Of a stretch of 43,151 nucleotides of DNA, positions 35,280 through 43,151 are shown piece by piece (the first letter of the stretch is position 1; each line of letters opens with the position of its first letter). The translations under genes and the position numbers were made by a program. Below the pieces are notes generated by a model. That model searched no databases, had not been told where the DNA came from, and worked only from the letters and a program-made list of their open reading frames with translations. This DNA comes from a gamma proteobacterium symbiont of Ctena orbiculata (lineage in GTDB: Bacteria > Pseudomonadota > Gammaproteobacteria > Chromatiales > Chromatiaceae), in assembly GCA_003094555.1 (NCBI GenBank), contig NATW01000131.1, positions 1-43,151 on the forward strand, written 5' to 3'.

Positions 35280-36464
35280 ATGGCTAGAGATTTTATTTTT
35301 ACATCTGAATCAGTCTCTGAGGGTCACCCGGACAAAGTTGCCGATCAAATCTCGGATGCCATGCTGGATGCTATTTTGCAAACCGATCCCAACCCGGATA
35401 GGGCAAGGGTGGCCTGCGAAACATTGATCAAGACCGGTGCCGTCATCGTCGCCGGCGAGATTACCACCGAGGCCTGGATCGACCTGGACGAACTGGTGAG
35501 AAAGGTCGTTTGTGATATCGGCTACACCAGCTCCGATGTGGGCTTTGACGGCTCCACCTGTGCGGTCATGTCACTGATCGGTAAACAATCCGGCGATATT
35601 GCCCAGGGTGTTGATCGAACCAGTCCTGAAGAGCAGGGTGCGGGGGATCAGGGCATGATGTTCGGCTATGCCACCAACGAGACAGACGTACTGATGCCGG
35701 CGCCGATCACCTATGCCCACCGGTTGGTGCAGCGGCAATCGGAGATTCGCAAGGCCGGCATCCTGCCCTGGCTGCGTCCGGACGCCAAGAGCCAGGTCAC
35801 GTTGCGCTATGAAGATGGCAGGGTCAGCGGTATCGGCGCAGTGGTACTATCGACCCAGCATGATCCGGACATTGATAACGATCATCTGCGTGAAGCGGTC
35901 ATGGAGAATATCATTCAACCGGTTCTGCCAAAGGAGTGGCTGGATCGGTGTCCCCAGGAGAAGATCCATATCAATCCCACCGGCAGCTTTGTCATCGGCG
36001 GTCCCGTCGGCGATTGCGGCCTTACCGGACGCAAGATCATCGTCGATACCTATGGCGGCTCAGCACGGCATGGCGGGGGGGCATTTTCCGGCAAGGATCC
36101 ATCCAAGGTTGATCGTTCCGCTGCCTACGCCGGCCGCTATGTGGCAAAAAACGTGGTTGCCGCCGGGCTTGCGGAGCGTTGTGAAATCCAGGTCTCCTAT
36201 GCCATCGGTGTCGCTGAACCCACCTCCATCATGATAGAGACCTTCGGCACCGGGAAAATAGCCGATGAGAAGATTGCAGATCTGGTGCGCAGCCACTTCG
36301 ACCTGCGTCCCTACGGAATCCTGAAAATGCTCGACCTGCTGAACAATGATCGTATCCAGTATCAGAAGACGGCAGCCTACGGTCATTTCGGCCGCGAAGA
36401 CGAGGGATTCACCTGGGAGGTCACCGATAAGGCGGAGGTGCTGCGAGAAGACGCTGGTCTTTGA
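35280..36464 (+). CDS. metK: S-adenosylmethionine synthetase
   Basis: MetK makes S-adenosylmethionine from methionine and ATP. The 394-residue product has the three-domain family fold: '[20 protein letters not shown]' at the N-terminus, '[16 protein letters not shown]', '[20 protein letters not shown]' and '[20 protein letters not shown]', '[20 protein letters not shown]', and '[17 protein letters not shown]' near the end. An AAGGA ribosome binding site precedes the ATG. It starts a plus-strand run metK-ahcY-metF that forms the activated methyl cycle. Confidence 0.97.
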   Translation: MARDFIFTSESVSEGHPDKVADQISDAMLDAILQTDPNPDRARVACETLIKTGAVIVAGEITTEAWIDLDELVRKVVCDIGYTSSDVGFDGSTCAVMSLIGKQSGDIAQGVDRTSPEEQGAGDQGMMFGYATNETDVLMPAPITYAHRLVQRQSEIRKAGILPWLRPDAKSQVTLRYEDGRVSGIGAVVLSTQHDPDIDNDHLREAVMENIIQPVLPKEWLDRCPQEKIHINPTGSFVIGGPVGDCGLTGRKIIVDTYGGSARHGGGAFSGKDPSKVDRSAAYAGRYVAKNVVAAGLAERCEIQVSYAIGVAEPTSIMIETFGTGKIADEKIADLVRSHFDLRPYGILKMLDLLNNDRIQYQKTAAYGHFGREDEGFTWEVTDKAEVLREDAGL

Positions 36465-36598
36465 TAATTTTGAATTGTTAATTTTGAATTGAATGAGCTC
36501 GCTGCGTTCGCGCTGTTGTTAAATGGTGTGGCGTTTCAAATCAGCCGCGCAAAGCGCGCTCGACAATTCAAAATTCAAAATTCATAATTCATAATTAA
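36464..36598. repeat. AT-rich inverted-repeat element between metK and ahcY
   Basis: The left arm (36464-36491) holds two copies of TTAATTTTGAATTG-like sequence (one as TAATTTTGAATTG). The right arm (36563-36598) holds CAATTCAAAATTCAAAATTC and ATAATTCATAATTA. About 70 bases with a GCGC-rich palindrome lie between. The repeat begins at the metK stop and ends about 14 bases before the SAH riboswitch. It is related in sequence to the repeat at 31047-31121. Confidence 0.65.
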
Positions 36599-36611
36599 CC
36601 TTAACCTCCCC

Positions 36612-36689
36612 ACCGAGGAGCGCTGCAACGGATCGATTATCCGCCAGGCTCGGAAGGGGAGATCACACTATGCAACCGCGCTCACTCAC
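36612..36689 (+). promoter_or_regulatory. S-adenosylhomocysteine (SAH) riboswitch
   Basis: The sequence fits the SAH riboswitch consensus: ACCGAGGAGCGCTGCAACGG from 36612, CCGCCAGGCTCGG from about 36641, and CGCGCTCACTCACG near 36677-36690. CCGAG pairs with CTCGG, and GAGCGC can pair with the later GCGCTC to form the pseudoknot. The class is known upstream of ahcY and related genes in Proteobacteria, where SAH binding turns expression on. It ends about 22 bases before the ahcY start, close to the ribosome binding site AGGAG (36697-36701). Confidence 0.9.
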
Positions 36690-36710
36690 GATATTCAGGA
36701 GATGACTACC

Positions 36711-38150
36711 ATGAGTGAGTTGACCAACAAAATCACCGATCCATCCAGCCAGTTTACCGACTACAAGATTGCCGACATATCCCTGGCCGAGTATGGTCGC
36801 CGTGAGATCGCCATCGCTGAAACCGAAATGCCCGGATTGATGGCGATCAGGGAGAAGTACGCCCCCCAACAACCCCTCAAGGGAGCCCGCATCACCGGCT
36901 CCCTGCATATGACCATCCAGACCGCGGTGCTCATCGAGACACTGGTTGCCCTTGGTGCCCAGGTTCGCTGGTGCTCCTGCAATATCTTCTCGACCCAGGA
37001 CCATGCCGCAGCAGCGATCGCTGCCGAGGGCATACCTGTGTATGCCTGGAAGGGGGAGACACTGGAAGAGTATTGGTGGTGCACCGAGCAGGTACTCAAC
37101 TGGCCGGATAGCGGCGCCCCCAATATGATCCTCGACGACGGCGGAGACGCCACCCTGCTGGTCCATAAAGGGGTTGAATTTGCCGATGCGGGTGCGGTGC
37201 CAGAACCTCAGGACGATGATCCCGAGGAGTGGCGTGTCATCCTTGGGGTGCTGAAACGCAGTCTGGAAGAGGACCCCAAGCGCTATCACCGCATGGCGGA
37301 ATCGATCAAGGGCGTCACCGAGGAGACCACGACCGGTGTGCATCGCCTCTATCAGATGATGGAACAGGGCACCCTGCTGTTTCCGGCCATGAACGTCAAT
37401 GATTCGGTCACAAAATCGAAATTCGACAACCTCTACGGCTGCCGCGAATCCCTGGTGGACGGAATCAAACGCGCCACCGATGTCATGATTGCGGGAAAGA
37501 TCGCCGTGATCGCCGGTTACGGTGATGTCGGCAAGGGTTGTGCGCAGTCACTGCGGGGACTTGGCGCTACCGTGTGGGTAACCGAGATCGACCCTATCTG
37601 CGCCCTGCAGGCCGCGATGGAAGGCTATCGTGTTGTCACCATGGAAGAGGCGGCGCCATTGGGTGACATCTTTGTCACCACCACCGGCAACTTCAAGATC
37701 ATCACCCACGATCATATGGCAGCGATGAAGGACCAATCCATCGTCTGCAACATCGGTCATTTCGACAACGAGATAGACATTGCGGGAATACGCCACTACA
37801 CCTGGGAGGAGATCAAGCCACAGGTACACCATGTCATCTTCCCGGATGGCAAACGGATCATCCTGCTGGCCGAGGGCAGACTGGTCAATCTGGGTTGCGC
37901 CACAGGACATCCCAGCTTCGTCATGTCCAACTCATTTTCCAACCAGGTTTTGGCTCAGATCGAGTTTTTCACCCGGTCGGAAAACTATAAAAACGAGGTC
38001 TACGTGCTACCCAAGAAGCTCGATGAAGAGGTAGCCAGGCTCCATCTGGACAAAATTGGCGCCCAATTGACGACCCTCTCCCAAGAGCAGGCTGACTACA
38101 TCGGCGTGCCGGTTGAAGGACCGTACAAACCCGACCACTATCGCTACTGA
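36711..38150 (+). CDS. ahcY: S-adenosylhomocysteine hydrolase
   Basis: AhcY splits S-adenosylhomocysteine, the by-product of SAM-dependent methylation, into homocysteine and adenosine, using bound NAD. The 479-residue product shows '[20 protein letters not shown]', '[18 protein letters not shown]', '[18 protein letters not shown]', '[20 protein letters not shown]', '[18 protein letters not shown]'-like NAD binding ('[18 protein letters not shown]'), and the C-terminal '[15 protein letters not shown]'. The ATG at 36711 is nine bases after AGGAG; the ATG at 36702 directly abuts that site and is unlikely. The SAH riboswitch lies just upstream. Confidence 0.97.
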   Translation: MSELTNKITDPSSQFTDYKIADISLAEYGRREIAIAETEMPGLMAIREKYAPQQPLKGARITGSLHMTIQTAVLIETLVALGAQVRWCSCNIFSTQDHAAAAIAAEGIPVYAWKGETLEEYWWCTEQVLNWPDSGAPNMILDDGGDATLLVHKGVEFADAGAVPEPQDDDPEEWRVILGVLKRSLEEDPKRYHRMAESIKGVTEETTTGVHRLYQMMEQGTLLFPAMNVNDSVTKSKFDNLYGCRESLVDGIKRATDVMIAGKIAVIAGYGDVGKGCAQSLRGLGATVWVTEIDPICALQAAMEGYRVVTMEEAAPLGDIFVTTTGNFKIITHDHMAAMKDQSIVCNIGHFDNEIDIAGIRHYTWEEIKPQVHHVIFPDGKRIILLAEGRLVNLGCATGHPSFVMSNSFSNQVLAQIEFFTRSENYKNEVYVLPKKLDEEVARLHLDKIGAQLTTLSQEQADYIGVPVEGPYKPDHYRY

Positions 38151-38161
38151 ATGTGGGAAAG

Positions 38162-38186
38162 AACCGGAAGCAGCCGCTTCCGGTTT
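38162..38186 (+). terminator. Possible terminator after ahcY
   Basis: A ten-bp stem AACCGGAAGC/GCTTCCGGTT (38162-38171 with 38176-38185) and a four-base loop lie 12 bases beyond the ahcY stop. Only three T follow, so termination may be partial and metF may be read through. Confidence 0.45.
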
Positions 38187-38320
38187 CTGTCAACCTTAGG
38201 CATCAGGCCTTGCGCCACTCTATCCCGGCGGCTCGCATTTGCAGGTTAGAGCCACAGCCTGACAAGCGCTTTTTCCGGGATCGAGATCTCATAACACGAT
38301 AACGTCAAAAATAGTTAACC

Positions 38321-39163
38321 ATGCATACAGAACATCAAAAACGGAATATTAGTTTTGAACTCTTCCCACCCAAGACAGAGAAGGGTTTTGAAAATCTGAA
38401 ACACAGCGTGGCTGAACTGAAAGCCGAGCAGCCGGCTTACTTTTCAGTCACCTATGGCGCAGGCGGGTCCACTCAGAAGCGGACTTTCGATACCGTGAAT
38501 TGGCTGATGGATGAGCAGATCACCACGGCTCCGCACCTCTCCTGTATCGGTGCCAGCCGGGAAGAGATCCTGGAGATTCTGGAATACTACAAATCGATTG
38601 GCATTAGTCGTCTAGTTGCGCTGCGTGGCGATCTACCCTCTGGTACCGGATTGGGTGATCTCGGCGACCTGAGTCATGCCAATCAACTGGTAGCTCTGAT
38701 CCAGGAGACCTATCCACAACAGTTTCATATCGAGGTTGCTGCCTATCCCGAGTTTCATCCCCAGGCAAGCAGCCCGCAACAGGATCTAAGCAATTTCAAG
38801 CTCAAGGTAGAGGCGGGAGCGGACAGTGCAATCACCCAATTTTTCTACAATGCCGATGCCTATTTTCGGTTTCTTGATAACTGCCAACAACTACAGATCG
38901 ATATCCCCATCGTGCCTGGCATAATGCCTATCACCAACTTCACGCAACTGGCCCGTTTCTCGGATGCCTGCGGCACAGAGATTCCCCGTTGGTTGAGAAA
39001 ACGACTCGAAGGATTCGGTGACGACCTGGAAGCGATTCGCGGCTATGGCAAGGATGTTGTTATTAGCCTCTGTGAACGCCTATTGGCGGGGGGCGCACCT
39101 GGGCTGCACTTCTATACCATGAATCAGTCAAAGCCCACCCTGGATATCTGGCAGGCCCTATAA
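38321..39163 (+). CDS. metF: Methylenetetrahydrofolate reductase
   Basis: MetF reduces 5,10-methylene-THF to 5-methyl-THF with FAD, supplying the methyl group for methionine. The 280-residue barrel has 'ISFELFPPKTEKGFENL' with the catalytic Glu, 'YFSVTYGAGGSTQKRTFDTV', 'PHLSCIGASREEILEILEYY', 'RLVALRGDLPSG', 'EVAAYPEFHPQA', 'AGADSAITQFFYNADAYFRF', 'PGIMPITNF' and 'GAPGLHFYTMNQSK'. The length fits the short bacterial form. It lies 170 bases after ahcY; the methyl cycle context supports the call. Confidence 0.96.
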   Translation: MHTEHQKRNISFELFPPKTEKGFENLKHSVAELKAEQPAYFSVTYGAGGSTQKRTFDTVNWLMDEQITTAPHLSCIGASREEILEILEYYKSIGISRLVALRGDLPSGTGLGDLGDLSHANQLVALIQETYPQQFHIEVAAYPEFHPQASSPQQDLSNFKLKVEAGADSAITQFFYNADAYFRFLDNCQQLQIDIPIVPGIMPITNFTQLARFSDACGTEIPRWLRKRLEGFGDDLEAIRGYGKDVVISLCERLLAGGAPGLHFYTMNQSKPTLDIWQAL

Positions 39164-39176
39164 CTGTAGCGGCCGG

Positions 39177-39200
39177 GCTAGGGCCTGTTAACACTAATCC
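39177..39200 (+). repeat. Solitary end of a MITE-like repeat
   Basis: 24 bases starting GCTAGGGCCTGTTAACACTA are identical to 42951-42974, the left end of the element at the right edge of the window. Here no matching right end is seen nearby. The copy lies between the metF stop and the last codons of the histidine kinase gene, nine bases beyond that gene's stop. Confidence 0.75.
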
Positions 39201-39208
39201 GATAGGCA

Positions 39209-41308
39209 CTAAGTTGGGACTGTAAGCGGTCCCCAAAGACAGTGGTTATTAAAGTTGGTTTTACACTGCTCGATGATTGCATCCAACATCTCCGGTTCAA
39301 CCGGTTTGGTCAGAAAACCATCCATGCCCGCTTCCAAGCAATGATCAAACATCTCCTGCACAGTATTTGCGGTCAAGGCATAGATCGGCATATAGCGATG
39401 CTTTGGTTCTATGCTTCGATAACGCCGGGTAAACTCGAGGCCATCCACATTGGGCATGCGCAGATCGACAAAGGCCAGCTGATATTCATCCTCAGCAACC
39501 GCTTGCAGCGCCTCACTACCATCCTTGGTGATTCTTACTCTATGCCCACGTTGGGTTAAGAGGGTTGAGATCACTTTTGCAGCAACCGCATTATCCTCGG
39601 CAAGCAGAATATTAATCCCCTGTCTCTCTACAGCATCCCCATCAGCCTGCAACCTGGTCTGTCGGTGATTCGACTTGATGCCCAAGGCGCGCATCGCCAG
39701 ATATGCAAACTCCCTGGCGAGAAAGGGCTTGAATAGGGTATTTTCAGGATCTTTGCTAATCCCAAAATCATGCATGCAGCCCCGATACCCTATCAGGATA
39801 ACAGGTACTGTAGGGACTACCGCCTGCGCCTTGTAAAGAACCTCTTTTGTGGATGTATCCTGCAATGAGTCGCAAATCATCATCAAATCAACAGAGTTAT
39901 CCTGGCTGGAGAGAAACTCACTCGGAAAGTTCGCTTTAAGCACCTTCATACCGAACTCGCGAGCGACTTTACAATGCAGCTTCATTACCACCGGGTCCTG
40001 CTCATAGATAAGTATAGAGCGATCCTTCAGTTGCAAAAGTTCGTCCGCTTCCGCCTCTCCATCCCGCACCTGCAACGGCAGTCTGACACTGAAGGTGGAC
40101 CCCTCACCCAGGCGGCTGACCACTTCCACCGTTCCACCCATTAGCCGAGTCAAATCGCGAACCACGGTAGTACCAAGACCCACCCCCTCAAAACGACGCG
40201 CATTACCGATATCCGCTTGCCAGAAACTATCAAATACATAGTCTTGTCGCTCTAGTGCAATACCGATACCTGTATCCTCAACCTTAATCAGGATATGAGG
40301 TTGAGTTAACTCCCCATACTCCTCGACATAAAACAGCTCCAGATGGATATATCCCTTATCGGTGAACTTGATCGCATTACCTAGCAGGTTAAACAGTATT
40401 TGAGAAATACGCAGCTTGTCGCCAAGGAGTTCCTGTCGCACATTTGGATCGACCCAGCACAGCAGCTCAAGTTGCTTCTCATGGGCCGCTTCAGCCAGAC
40501 TCGATGAGACACTACTCACCAGACTCCGAATATCCAACCACTCGGGTATCAATTCAAGTTTATTGGCATCTATCTTGGAAAGATCGAGCACATCACTGAT
40601 CAATGACTTTAACAGCTGAGCCGATGATTGAATCGAGTGGAGATACTCTTTCTGTTCAGTATCCAGCGGCGTCCCGTGCATTAAGCGGGTCATTCCAAGA
40701 ACACCAATCAATGGGGTACGCAACTCATGGGTCATGGTTGCCAAGAAATCCCCGCGTGCCTCTTTTGCCAACTCCGCCTCCTGTTTGGCAGCATAGAGTT
40801 GGCGCATTAAGAAATATTGATAGAGAGGGATGACCACCAACAGGAAAAGAAAAAAGAAGGCATCGAAACCATGGCTCTGCCAGGATTGCAGATAGATCAA
40901 AACCAGATTGTAAGCACTGAAATTCAGCACCCCAGCCGTGATTAATAATTTTTTACCATATCTGGTCCCATAGGAGAGATAGATCCACAGGTAGATCAGA
41001 TAGAAAGGGCTGATTGCATCCGCTGTCAGGAGGATGGCCAAGCTGGTGGCACTGACATCGACAAGCAGCATTAATCCCTTTCTGTAGCGAAGATCTGATC
41101 GGTAAACGATGCTGATCAGCGCTGCCAGAAAAATGACAAAATAGCCTCCGTAAAGGGTCAAATAGAGGGTTGTGTCGACGGCATAGTAAGCTGTGGTGGT
41201 AGCCAGCCACATAAACACGAGACTGAATAGCCAGATGGCCAATCTCACCAGTGCTTGTTGGTACTCTGAGTTCAAAAACAGGCCGCTTTTGAACGGTGTA
41301 ATAAACAT
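39209..41308 (-). CDS. Hybrid sensor histidine kinase with two receiver domains
   Basis: The 699-residue protein has five or six membrane helices in the first 170 residues with almost no periplasmic part. A HisKA domain follows (phospho-acceptor His194 in 'ATMTHELRTPLIGVLGMTR'), then a HATPase domain ('NLLGNAIKFTD', 'VEDTGIGIALE', 'GVGLGTTVVRDLTRLMGGT') and two C-terminal receiver-like domains. The first receiver (about 415-535) is divergent: it keeps 'MMICDS' and 'LFKPF' but lacks the usual Ser/Thr. The second (about 560-685) is complete, with 'LLAEDNAVAAKVI', 'AFVDLRMPNVDG' and 'FLTKPVEP'. No HPt domain is seen. The membrane layout recalls RpfC-type sensors; that is resemblance only, and no RpfG is nearby. 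An ATG at 41306-41308 with a GAAAGGGA ribosome binding site is preferred over the upstream TTG. Confidence 0.9.
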   Translation of the reverse strand: MFITPFKSGLFLNSEYQQALVRLAIWLFSLVFMWLATTTAYYAVDTTLYLTLYGGYFVIFLAALISIVYRSDLRYRKGLMLLVDVSATSLAILLTADAISPFYLIYLWIYLSYGTRYGKKLLITAGVLNFSAYNLVLIYLQSWQSHGFDAFFFLFLLVVIPLYQYFLMRQLYAAKQEAELAKEARGDFLATMTHELRTPLIGVLGMTRLMHGTPLDTEQKEYLHSIQSSAQLLKSLISDVLDLSKIDANKLELIPEWLDIRSLVSSVSSSLAEAAHEKQLELLCWVDPNVRQELLGDKLRISQILFNLLGNAIKFTDKGYIHLELFYVEEYGELTQPHILIKVEDTGIGIALERQDYVFDSFWQADIGNARRFEGVGLGTTVVRDLTRLMGGTVEVVSRLGEGSTFSVRLPLQVRDGEAEADELLQLKDRSILIYEQDPVVMKLHCKVAREFGMKVLKANFPSEFLSSQDNSVDLMMICDSLQDTSTKEVLYKAQAVVPTVPVILIGYRGCMHDFGISKDPENTLFKPFLAREFAYLAMRALGIKSNHRQTRLQADGDAVERQGINILLAEDNAVAAKVISTLLTQRGHRVRITKDGSEALQAVAEDEYQLAFVDLRMPNVDGLEFTRRYRSIEPKHRYMPIYALTANTVQEMFDHCLEAGMDGFLTKPVEPEMLDAIIEQCKTNFNNHCLWGPLTVPT

Positions 41309-41622
41309 GTTTGTCGTCCCTTTCAATGCTCAAGCAATTCCATGCTAACAACCACTCACTCAACCCTTAGGGGTTTACTATTGGAGTCATATAATAGCAA
41401 GAATTAAGTTCTATTTTCATACTAGACAAGTTACTGATAATTCTGGATTAATAGAATCCACGCCGAATGTATGCCTGGTCACACTGGGCATCATTTACCC
41501 GCTTAGGCAATCCCAGCCTAAGTTCTTTCCCCTAGCAGCCGATGGGTAGGTTAGCGACAAACAATCTGTATAGTTCGCAATAGCAGAAACATCAGCAGTT
41601 AAATTATGTAAGGGTTAACGAG
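41309..41622. other. Divergent intergenic region between the kinase and the PilZ gene
   Basis: This region of about 310 bases is AT-rich and must hold the promoters of both genes. A candidate plus-strand promoter is at 41367-41395. The PilZ ribosome binding site AAGGG lies nine bases before its ATG. No further gene or strong hairpin is seen. Confidence 0.45.
41367..41395 (+). promoter_or_regulatory. Candidate promoter of the PilZ gene
   Basis: TTAGGG (41367-41372), 17 bases, then a perfect TATAAT (41390-41395). The -35 is weak and the leader would be long (about 220 bases). Confidence 0.3.
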
Positions 41623-42015
41623 ATGTATATAAAGAGGCCAAGTCAACACAATCAGGAAAACGCCCCACATCCCTCAGACCGGCGCACCATCAAACGACGT
41701 CACCTGATCTACTATCTGCGGGTATGGCGGCTGGATGGGAACGCACCCTTGGGGCATGTGGTCGACATCAATACCGATGGCATGATGCTGATCAGCGAAA
41801 AACCGGTGGAGACCGGACAAGAGATGCACCTGGAACTACGCCTGCCGGATAGTGAGGGTGAACTTAACTCCATGAGTTTCAAAGCAATCTGCCGTTGGAG
41901 TGATAAGGATGTCAATTCCGCCTTTTACGATTCAGGTTTTGAATTCATCGATAAGTCACCCGAGGCGGCGGAGATGTTGCAGACGATGATCGAGGAGTAC
42001 GGGTTTAAGGATTGA
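41623..42015 (+). CDS. PilZ domain protein
   Basis: The 130-residue protein is a single PilZ domain with a short N-terminal extension. The c-di-GMP-binding RxxxR is present at 'RRTIKRRHL' (Arg21 and Arg25, within Arg20-Arg26). The second motif, usually D/NxSxxG, reads 'DINTDG' (Asp48 to Gly53), with Asn in place of Ser, so binding is likely but not certain. The rest, 'LHLELRLPDSEGEL'-like strands and 'SGFEFIDKSPEAAEMLQTMI', fits stand-alone PilZ receptors. It is divergent from the hybrid kinase and converges with the Nudix-ThiE gene, overlapping it by 11 bases. Confidence 0.88.
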   Translation: MYIKRPSQHNQENAPHPSDRRTIKRRHLIYYLRVWRLDGNAPLGHVVDINTDGMMLISEKPVETGQEMHLELRLPDSEGELNSMSFKAICRWSDKDVNSAFYDSGFEFIDKSPEAAEMLQTMIEEYGFKD

Positions 42016-42946
42016 GCCGCCAGAAAGTCGAAATCCCCGCAATACCCTGAGCACCGGCAAGCCTTGCCTGTTTCAGCGATGCGGCGCGCATACCACCCAG
42101 GGCATAGACAGGGATACTGATCCGGTCTACCCACTCTGTAAAACACGTCCAACCCAAGGCAGGGGTTTGCGGATGAGAAGCTGTCGGTTCTACCGGTGAG
42201 AGCAGCGCATAGTCCAGCTGCAGTGCCGCCACCCGCTCCAGCTCCTCCGGATTATGGCAGGAAGCACCCACTAGACCGGCCCCTGAAGGACGCCGGTCGA
42301 GTGTCATCAGTTGGCGTGCCGTAAAATGGATACCATCGGCTTGTTGCCACCAATCCAACACCCGCTCGGGTCGGTTGATGACCAGTTTGGCCCCCCGCTC
42401 ATGGCAGCGCGTCAGGCACACGGACAACAACTCCCGATAGCGGATATCGGACAGGTCATGGGCGCGTAACTGAACAATACCCACACCCGCATCCAAGGCG
42501 TTCTCCAAGCTGCGCAGAAAAACATCCGACTGCCTGGGGTCCTCGCCGGTGATCAGATAGCGGCCGGGTAATTGGAGTGCGGTAATCACCGGTCGATCGG
42601 CTGCAGGAAATCGATGCGGCTCCATTTCACTCGGTAATAGCCATTTCAAGGGCTGCCCCTCGAGCCCCCTGGCTTCACCCTCAAATCTGGTGACACGAAA
42701 AAACTCCAGCAACAGATCACGATCGCCGTAATCATGCCTGATCCGAATCAGGGGATCAGACTCGAGTGGCACAATACCGAGTTCCTCTTTGAGCTCCCTC
42801 GTCAGGGCCTGATGTATGGATTCGCCCGCTTCGCATTTACCCCCCGGGAACTCCCACAACCCCCCCTGGTGCATATGCGCGGCACGCTTGGTGACGAGCA
42901 CGCGGGATTCGTCATCGAAGATGGCTGCTGCGGCTACATGGATCAT
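42005..42946 (-). CDS. Nudix hydrolase (MutT-like) fused to a thiamine phosphate synthase-like domain
   Basis: The 313-residue protein has two domains. Residues about 1-128 are a MutT-type Nudix hydrolase with the full box G36-x5-E42-x7-R50-E51-x2-E54-E55-x-G57 in 'GGKCEAGESIHQALTRELKE' and the following ELGI, and 'HQGGLWEFPGG' before it. Such domains remove 8-oxo-dGTP. Residues about 130-313 resemble ThiE/TenI: 'YLITGEDPRQSDVFLRSLEN', 'GVGIVQLRAHDLSD', 'GIHFTARQLM', 'VGASCHNPEELERVAALQLD', 'YALLSPVEPTASHPQTPALG' and 'PVYALGGM'. The fusion is a known form in Gammaproteobacteria; what the second domain does in it is unclear. No ribosome binding site is seen, and a repeat element begins five or six bases before the start codon. 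Confidence 0.92.
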   Translation of the reverse strand: MIHVAAAAIFDDESRVLVTKRAAHMHQGGLWEFPGGKCEAGESIHQALTRELKEELGIVPLESDPLIRIRHDYGDRDLLLEFFRVTRFEGEARGLEGQPLKWLLPSEMEPHRFPAADRPVITALQLPGRYLITGEDPRQSDVFLRSLENALDAGVGIVQLRAHDLSDIRYRELLSVCLTRCHERGAKLVINRPERVLDWWQQADGIHFTARQLMTLDRRPSGAGLVGASCHNPEELERVAALQLDYALLSPVEPTASHPQTPALGWTCFTEWVDRISIPVYALGGMRAASLKQARLAGAQGIAGISTFWRLNP

Positions 42947-42950
42947 TGTC

Positions 42951-43151
42951 GCTAGGGCCTGTTAACACTAATCCAATGCGCCCCGAAGGAAGTGCCCTTG
43001 GGGTGCGCCTGAAAAAGCGCCACTCAGCATTGCTCGTCGTTCATTTGGAGTGACCAAACTTCTCTCCTCGCGCCCGTAGGAAGTGCCCTTGGGGTGCGCT
43101 TTGATTGGCGTTTTTTCAGGCACAACAGAGTACATTGGATTAGTGTTAACA
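42951..43151. mobile_element. MITE-like element, right end cut by the window edge
   Basis: The left end GCTAGGGCCTGTTAACACTA is followed by AATCCAATG. TGTTAACACTAATCCAATG (42960-42978) is exactly complementary to 43133-43151, and the repeat presumably continues beyond the edge. Inside are a 22-base direct repeat (42987-43008 and 43078-43099, AGGAAGTGCCCTTGGGGTGC...) and an inner inverted repeat (GCCTGAAAAAGCGCC near 43007 with GGCGTTTTTTCAGGC near 43108). No coding frame is convincing. The left end lies on CTAG, as in the element at 5156-5369. Confidence 0.7.

Noticed and set aside
38187-38320. Possible riboswitch upstream of metF
   Set aside because: Some pairing (TCAGGC with GCCTGA) is possible, but the SAH and SAM riboswitch signatures are missing and the stems are weak.

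Overview
The window looks like a chromosomal segment of a sulfur-oxidising, autotrophic gammaproteobacterium. Two glycine/tyrosine-rich secreted proteins near the left end match sulfur globule envelope proteins. A tkt-gap-pgk-pyk-fba block has the layout of a Calvin-cycle/glycolysis cluster. The housekeeping order rlmN-pilW-rodZ-hisS-yfgM-bamB-der is typical of Gammaproteobacteria. A lineage near Chromatiales, such as Sedimenticola/Thiodiazotropha-type bacteria, is my inference; no marker gene here settles it. No tRNA, rRNA, CRISPR array, phage gene or intact transposase was seen.

Layout. 1-2.1 kb: 5' end of aceE (minus strand, cut by the window edge), then two sulfur globule protein genes ending in a strong terminator. 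2.1-7.5 kb: pyrC, mlaA, rnt, apbC and a TetR-type regulator, with a MITE-like element and an inverted repeat between rnt and apbC. 7.7-21.6 kb: a long minus-strand run, read as DUF1015 protein, relA, rlmN, pilW, rodZ, hisS, yfgM, bamB, der, an SPL-like radical SAM protein and putP; ispG and ndk are missing from their usual places. 21.6-22.9 kb: a candidate small RNA with an orphan plus-strand terminator, then folB-folK. 23.0-27.1 kb: plsY, an MBL-fold hydrolase, an unknown gene followed by a DUF2384 antitoxin-like gene, purC and a glutaredoxin. 27.2-34.2 kb: tkt-gap-pgk-pyk-fba, with hairpins or terminators between the first genes. 34.5-39.2 kb: a thioredoxin-fold protein and the methyl-cycle genes metK, ahcY and metF, with an SAH riboswitch before ahcY. 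39.2-43.15 kb: a hybrid histidine kinase, a PilZ protein and a Nudix-ThiE fusion, bracketed by copies of one 24-bp repeat, the right copy being the end of a second MITE-like element cut by the window edge.

How the genes work together. The carbon block interconverts C3-C7 sugar phosphates for CO2 fixation and glycolysis and meets pyruvate dehydrogenase. MetK, AhcY and MetF make S-adenosylmethionine, remove S-adenosylhomocysteine and supply the methyl group, and the SAH riboswitch ties ahcY expression to the by-product. BamB, MlaA, RodZ, PilW and PlsY serve the envelope; RelA, Der, RlmN and HisS serve translation and its stress response.

The most unusual features are the sulfur globule protein with a long charged helical tail, the SPL-like enzyme that appears to lack the spore photoproduct lyase cysteine, the candidate sRNA, the antitoxin-like gene without a recognisable toxin, and the CTAG-bounded repeat elements. 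All calls come from reading the sequence; no database search was run.
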